Below are positions 61,301-64,000 of a stretch of DNA of 64,000 nucleotides, piece after piece. The notes beneath the pieces are model-generated. The model was not told the origin of the DNA. It ran no database searches and worked only from the letters and a program-made list of their open reading frames with translations. Position 1 is the stretch's first letter. Each line of letters opens with the position of its first letter. The DNA comes from Paramecium octaurelia (Eukaryota; Ciliophora; Oligohymenophorea; Peniculida; Parameciidae), in contig CAJJDP010000144.1 in assembly GCA_905182995.1 (NCBI GenBank), positions 124,001 through 188,000 on the forward strand, given 5' to 3'. The position numbers were made by a program, and so were the translations under genes.

Positions 61301-62652
61301 ATTTAGAATGATACTCAAGTTACATTCTACAAGAAGAGTTCGAATGATTCAATAATTACAATTAAGGCTGAATCCTTGGGTCCAACTTCTATCTTTAAAA
61401 TTAGTGCACTCAGATTGTACAAATAGGTTTTCACTATTCATTTGGGTCAGATGATGACCTATTTCGTACAAGCACAAGAGACCATCCAATTGTAATATCA
61501 ATCAATCACTCAACCAACCAATAATCAATAATAATTCATCACTTTACAAATTTAAAACATCCATCAATCCATTGACAATCTATATTTTGATATTACTCAT
61601 TCTTCCATCAAACCTATTAATTATTTTAACAAGTATCCAAAAGCCATTTCATATTATCTGTACGATCAGTTTGGTTTGTACAATATTTCAATCAAGTCTT
61701 TGCATAACAGCACTTATGTCAAAGTCATCATCACAAATGGGGAATTAAATGCTTTGACTGATAGTGTGTCACAATACTAATTAACCAAAATTGGATAACC
61801 GAACTATTACGAGATCTTCCTACAATCAAGATCAAAACTCCTGTTGGAAGTATTCACTTGCTCAGGATCCATCTTAGTGTAAGGGACAAAGAACCAAACC
61901 AATCTGGCCAAATAAATCTTTGAAATATAAGTAATGAACTCATCCCAAGAACACATTCAAACAATCTTATCACTTGAACCAGGTACATACTATTTCCTAG
62001 TGAAATTGATATCAGCTCATACTTAAGACGATAACAAAAATAAAATTTCATCATATTATATTAAGTAACAAACTTTTGATTAAGGGGAATTAATTCCATC
62101 AACTTCATTTTAATTAAGTAACAAATCCATCGATTGGTACAAGGTAGATAACAATTTGATCATTCACATTCCAAATCTAATCTAAGTTAAAAAAGATATC
62201 ACATTAATCCAAGTTTACTTTATTGTTAGAATGCAATAAGCCATTGGTGAAAAGAGTCTTGCTTGCATGTTTGAATCCAATTATGTGAACAACAAGACCA
62301 ATGTTTATGGGAAATATACTTAGGTTGTGGAACAAAGCAATTTCAGCAATATAACAACTGTTACTTTTGCAACAAAGGATCAATAGGCCAAGTATTTAAG
62401 TGTCGTTGGAAAAGTGTAATTGTAAATAGAAAATGAAATCGAAGAACTCACGTATCCGTTACCAATCATAGAAATGAACTATACTAACAATTAGCAGGAG
62501 TCCATCCAACAATGGGTGTCTTACTAGGTATTTTTCTTACAATCTTGCTTATCACTGGGTTCTTCGTGTACTTTAATATAAGGAAATAAGTACATCATTA
62601 AAACCAAAACACACTCAATATTGAAATGAATTATTAAACATTTAATAATTGA
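58346..62652 (+). CDS. large secreted-type, single-pass membrane protein
   Basis: ATG 58346 begins a signal peptide (MYVFLLMVCIALTNQA). A 26-nt intron ending in GAG and a 24- to 28-nt intron follow soon after. A very long beta-rich extracellular region of about 1,350 residues follows with many N-glycosylation sequons and paired cysteines and with repeating units of about 120-150 residues, reminiscent of pre-peptidase C-terminal-type beta domains. It closes with a membrane segment (GIFLTILLITGFFVYFNIRK) and a short Asn/Gln-rich cytoplasmic tail, TGA 62650-62652. Such proteins in Paramecium may be surface or trichocyst-membrane components. No catalytic motif is visible. The next gene's ATG shares the last base of this stop. 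Confidence 0.75.
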
Positions 62653-63750
62653 TGAAATAAACCCACTTTAAGAATCTTTCCCTCTTGGTCCTCGTTCTCT
62701 ATGGCCTTAATTACGTAGTCGATTTGCTCACCACCCAATTCTAAAACGTACTACATCTCACCAATCCTAGATCTATTATCTAAAACTTCTAGTTTTGATA
62801 GTAATCGTTAAGAAAGTCCTGGAGTTGCCCATCTCTAGATACGTGTCATAAACCACTGGATACGTGATGAATTTGTACATTCCCAAGATTCTGAGGTAAC
62901 ATTATATCAATATGTTAGAATACCTATTTACACAATATTCAGCGAAATCTACAAAGTGAGAAGACAAGACATGATCCACCCCTTGAGTTACTACCAAACA
63001 TTCAATAAATTCTTTACTAGATAAATTAAGCCGAGAAAGATCGAACATGGAATGATCAGTCCAGCTGACTCTAAGATCTTATCCATCAGTAAAGTAACAA
63101 AGAATGAATGTTTACTTGTGAAAAGAGTGACATATTAAATTGGATAATTTTTGACAGGCATCAAGGGATACGAGATGGAATTCAAAAAAAGACAGGAATC
63201 TTCAAACCTTTGGTCATGTATATTTTATCTTGCACCTGGGGATTATCATCGTTATCATTGTCCTGTTGACTTTATTGCAAAAAGCAGGTTGCATATTCCA
63301 GGGAAATTAGCACCTGTCAAAGAAAGCAGCCTCAAATAAGTATATTCGTATTTTCAAATTCAATTAGGGATTGTATGAAGGAAATGAAAGAGTGGTTCTC
63401 GAAGGAGAATGGGAACAAGGACTCATGTATATTATATTCATTGGTGCAACTAATGTTGGTTCAATGAAGGTCAATTTCGATTCTGATTTGGCTACAAACA
63501 CCAACACGTATCATAAAAGTGGCTATCGCAATTATTCGAATCTAACTGTCAATGCTCCTTATTCATCATGTGAAAAAGGTGTTCACATTAAAAAGGGGCA
63601 GGAAATAGGAAGATTCGAAATGGGTACTATTCACATCGAACATTTTAATTAGGATCTACTGTTGTGGTCATTTTTGAAAGTACATCAATTGAATGGAGTG
63701 CGAAAGCTCAATAAAAGGTTTATTTCGGACAGTCAGTTGCCTCATATTGA
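62652..63750 (+). CDS. PSD: phosphatidylserine decarboxylase
   Basis: ATG 62652 to TGA 63748-63750 with introns of 23, 23, 28 and 29 nt gives 331 residues, exactly in frame. The N-terminus is hydrophobic (LSLLVLVLYGLNYVVDLL), a membrane or targeting segment. Family blocks: SYYQTFNKFFTRQIKPRKIE, ISPADSKILSISKV, FYLAPGDYHRYHCPV (catalytic Asp-His region), IPGKLAPVKESS, and VVLEGEWEQGLMYIIFIGAT followed by NVGSMKVNFD. The self-cleavage motif is GRFEMGST, split by the last intron; cleavage at Gly-Ser would form the pyruvoyl group. The enzyme makes phosphatidylethanolamine from phosphatidylserine. The MGST variant replaces the common LGST. Confidence 0.92.
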
Positions 63751-63853
63751 CATAAATAATACGTATATGTACATTATAATAATATAAGTCAAATATTTGA
63801 ATGAATTTTAAACATCGCTTATATTCTTTCTAAAGTTTTGTATAAAGATTATT

Positions 63854-64000
63854 ATGTAATCTAAAAGAGGAGAATTTTTATAAGAGCTCATTTTCGAAAT
63901 CGAATAATAATCACTTGACTATGAACATAATGAGTCCTAAATTCAACTGAAATTAAGTCAGTTGTGTATCGAACCTTTGCTTCAACATCTATTACCGAAA
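63854..64000 (+). CDS. 5' end of a gene (partial, unidentified)
   Basis: ATG 63854 is followed by an open frame to the window edge: MQSKRGEFLQELIFEIEQQS, LDYEHNESQIQLKLSQLCIE, PLLQHLLPK. It is helical and acidic-polar with five TAA/TAG Gln codons and no TGA, so it is likely coding. Too short to assign. Confidence 0.55.

Overview
The window is macronuclear DNA of a ciliate, almost certainly a Paramecium or close relative. It is very AT-rich. In nearly every recognisable gene TAA and TAG read as glutamine and only TGA stops translation, so reading frames look shattered under the standard code. Coding stretches are interrupted by tiny GT..AG introns of about 20-36 nt, and genes lie tens to a few hundred bases apart on both strands. 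I reassembled genes by hand with that code and those introns. Several close exactly (spliced length divisible by three, no internal TGA); others have unresolved exons and carry lower confidence.

Layout. 0-3.5 kb: a partial gene end, a large membrane protein, a short acidic gene and a RING/TRAF-SPRY protein. 3.5-9 kb: an assembly duplication around a single N at 5212, then a cyclic-nucleotide-gated-type K+ channel (A). 9-14.5 kb: a BCH-RhoGAP and coiled-coil proteins. 14.5-17.7 kb: a membrane sensor with HAMP, TPR and VWA parts. 17.8-25.9 kb: housekeeping genes (a syntaxin-5-type SNARE, an enhancer-of-polycomb subunit, ribosomal protein eS12, an ANTH-like protein) and hypotheticals. 25.9-39.2 kb: three more K+ channels (B minus, C plus, D plus), a membrane-anchored bZIP factor, and a second assembly duplication around an N at 34360. 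39.2-44.1 kb: Vps18 and two tandem short-chain dehydrogenases. 44.7-50 kb: two adjacent hybrid histidine kinases. 50.2-56.6 kb: a tubulin-tyrosine-ligase-like enzyme, a double cyclic-nucleotide-binding protein and a MORN protein. 56.6-64 kb: small hypotheticals, a large secreted/type I membrane protein, phosphatidylserine decarboxylase, and the start of one more gene.

The theme is signalling at membranes and cilia: four K+ channels with CNBD-like domains, a cyclic-nucleotide-binding protein, two histidine kinases, a HAMP sensor, a RhoGAP and a tubulin-modifying enzyme. The most unusual observation is that channels A, B and D each carry a CCHC zinc-knuckle motif just after a degenerate CNBD, together with an S4 segment that has no arginine ladder. 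This looks like a ciliate channel subfamily that may be controlled by something other than voltage or cyclic nucleotides. I saw no rRNA, tRNA, CRISPR array, intact transposon or viral element.
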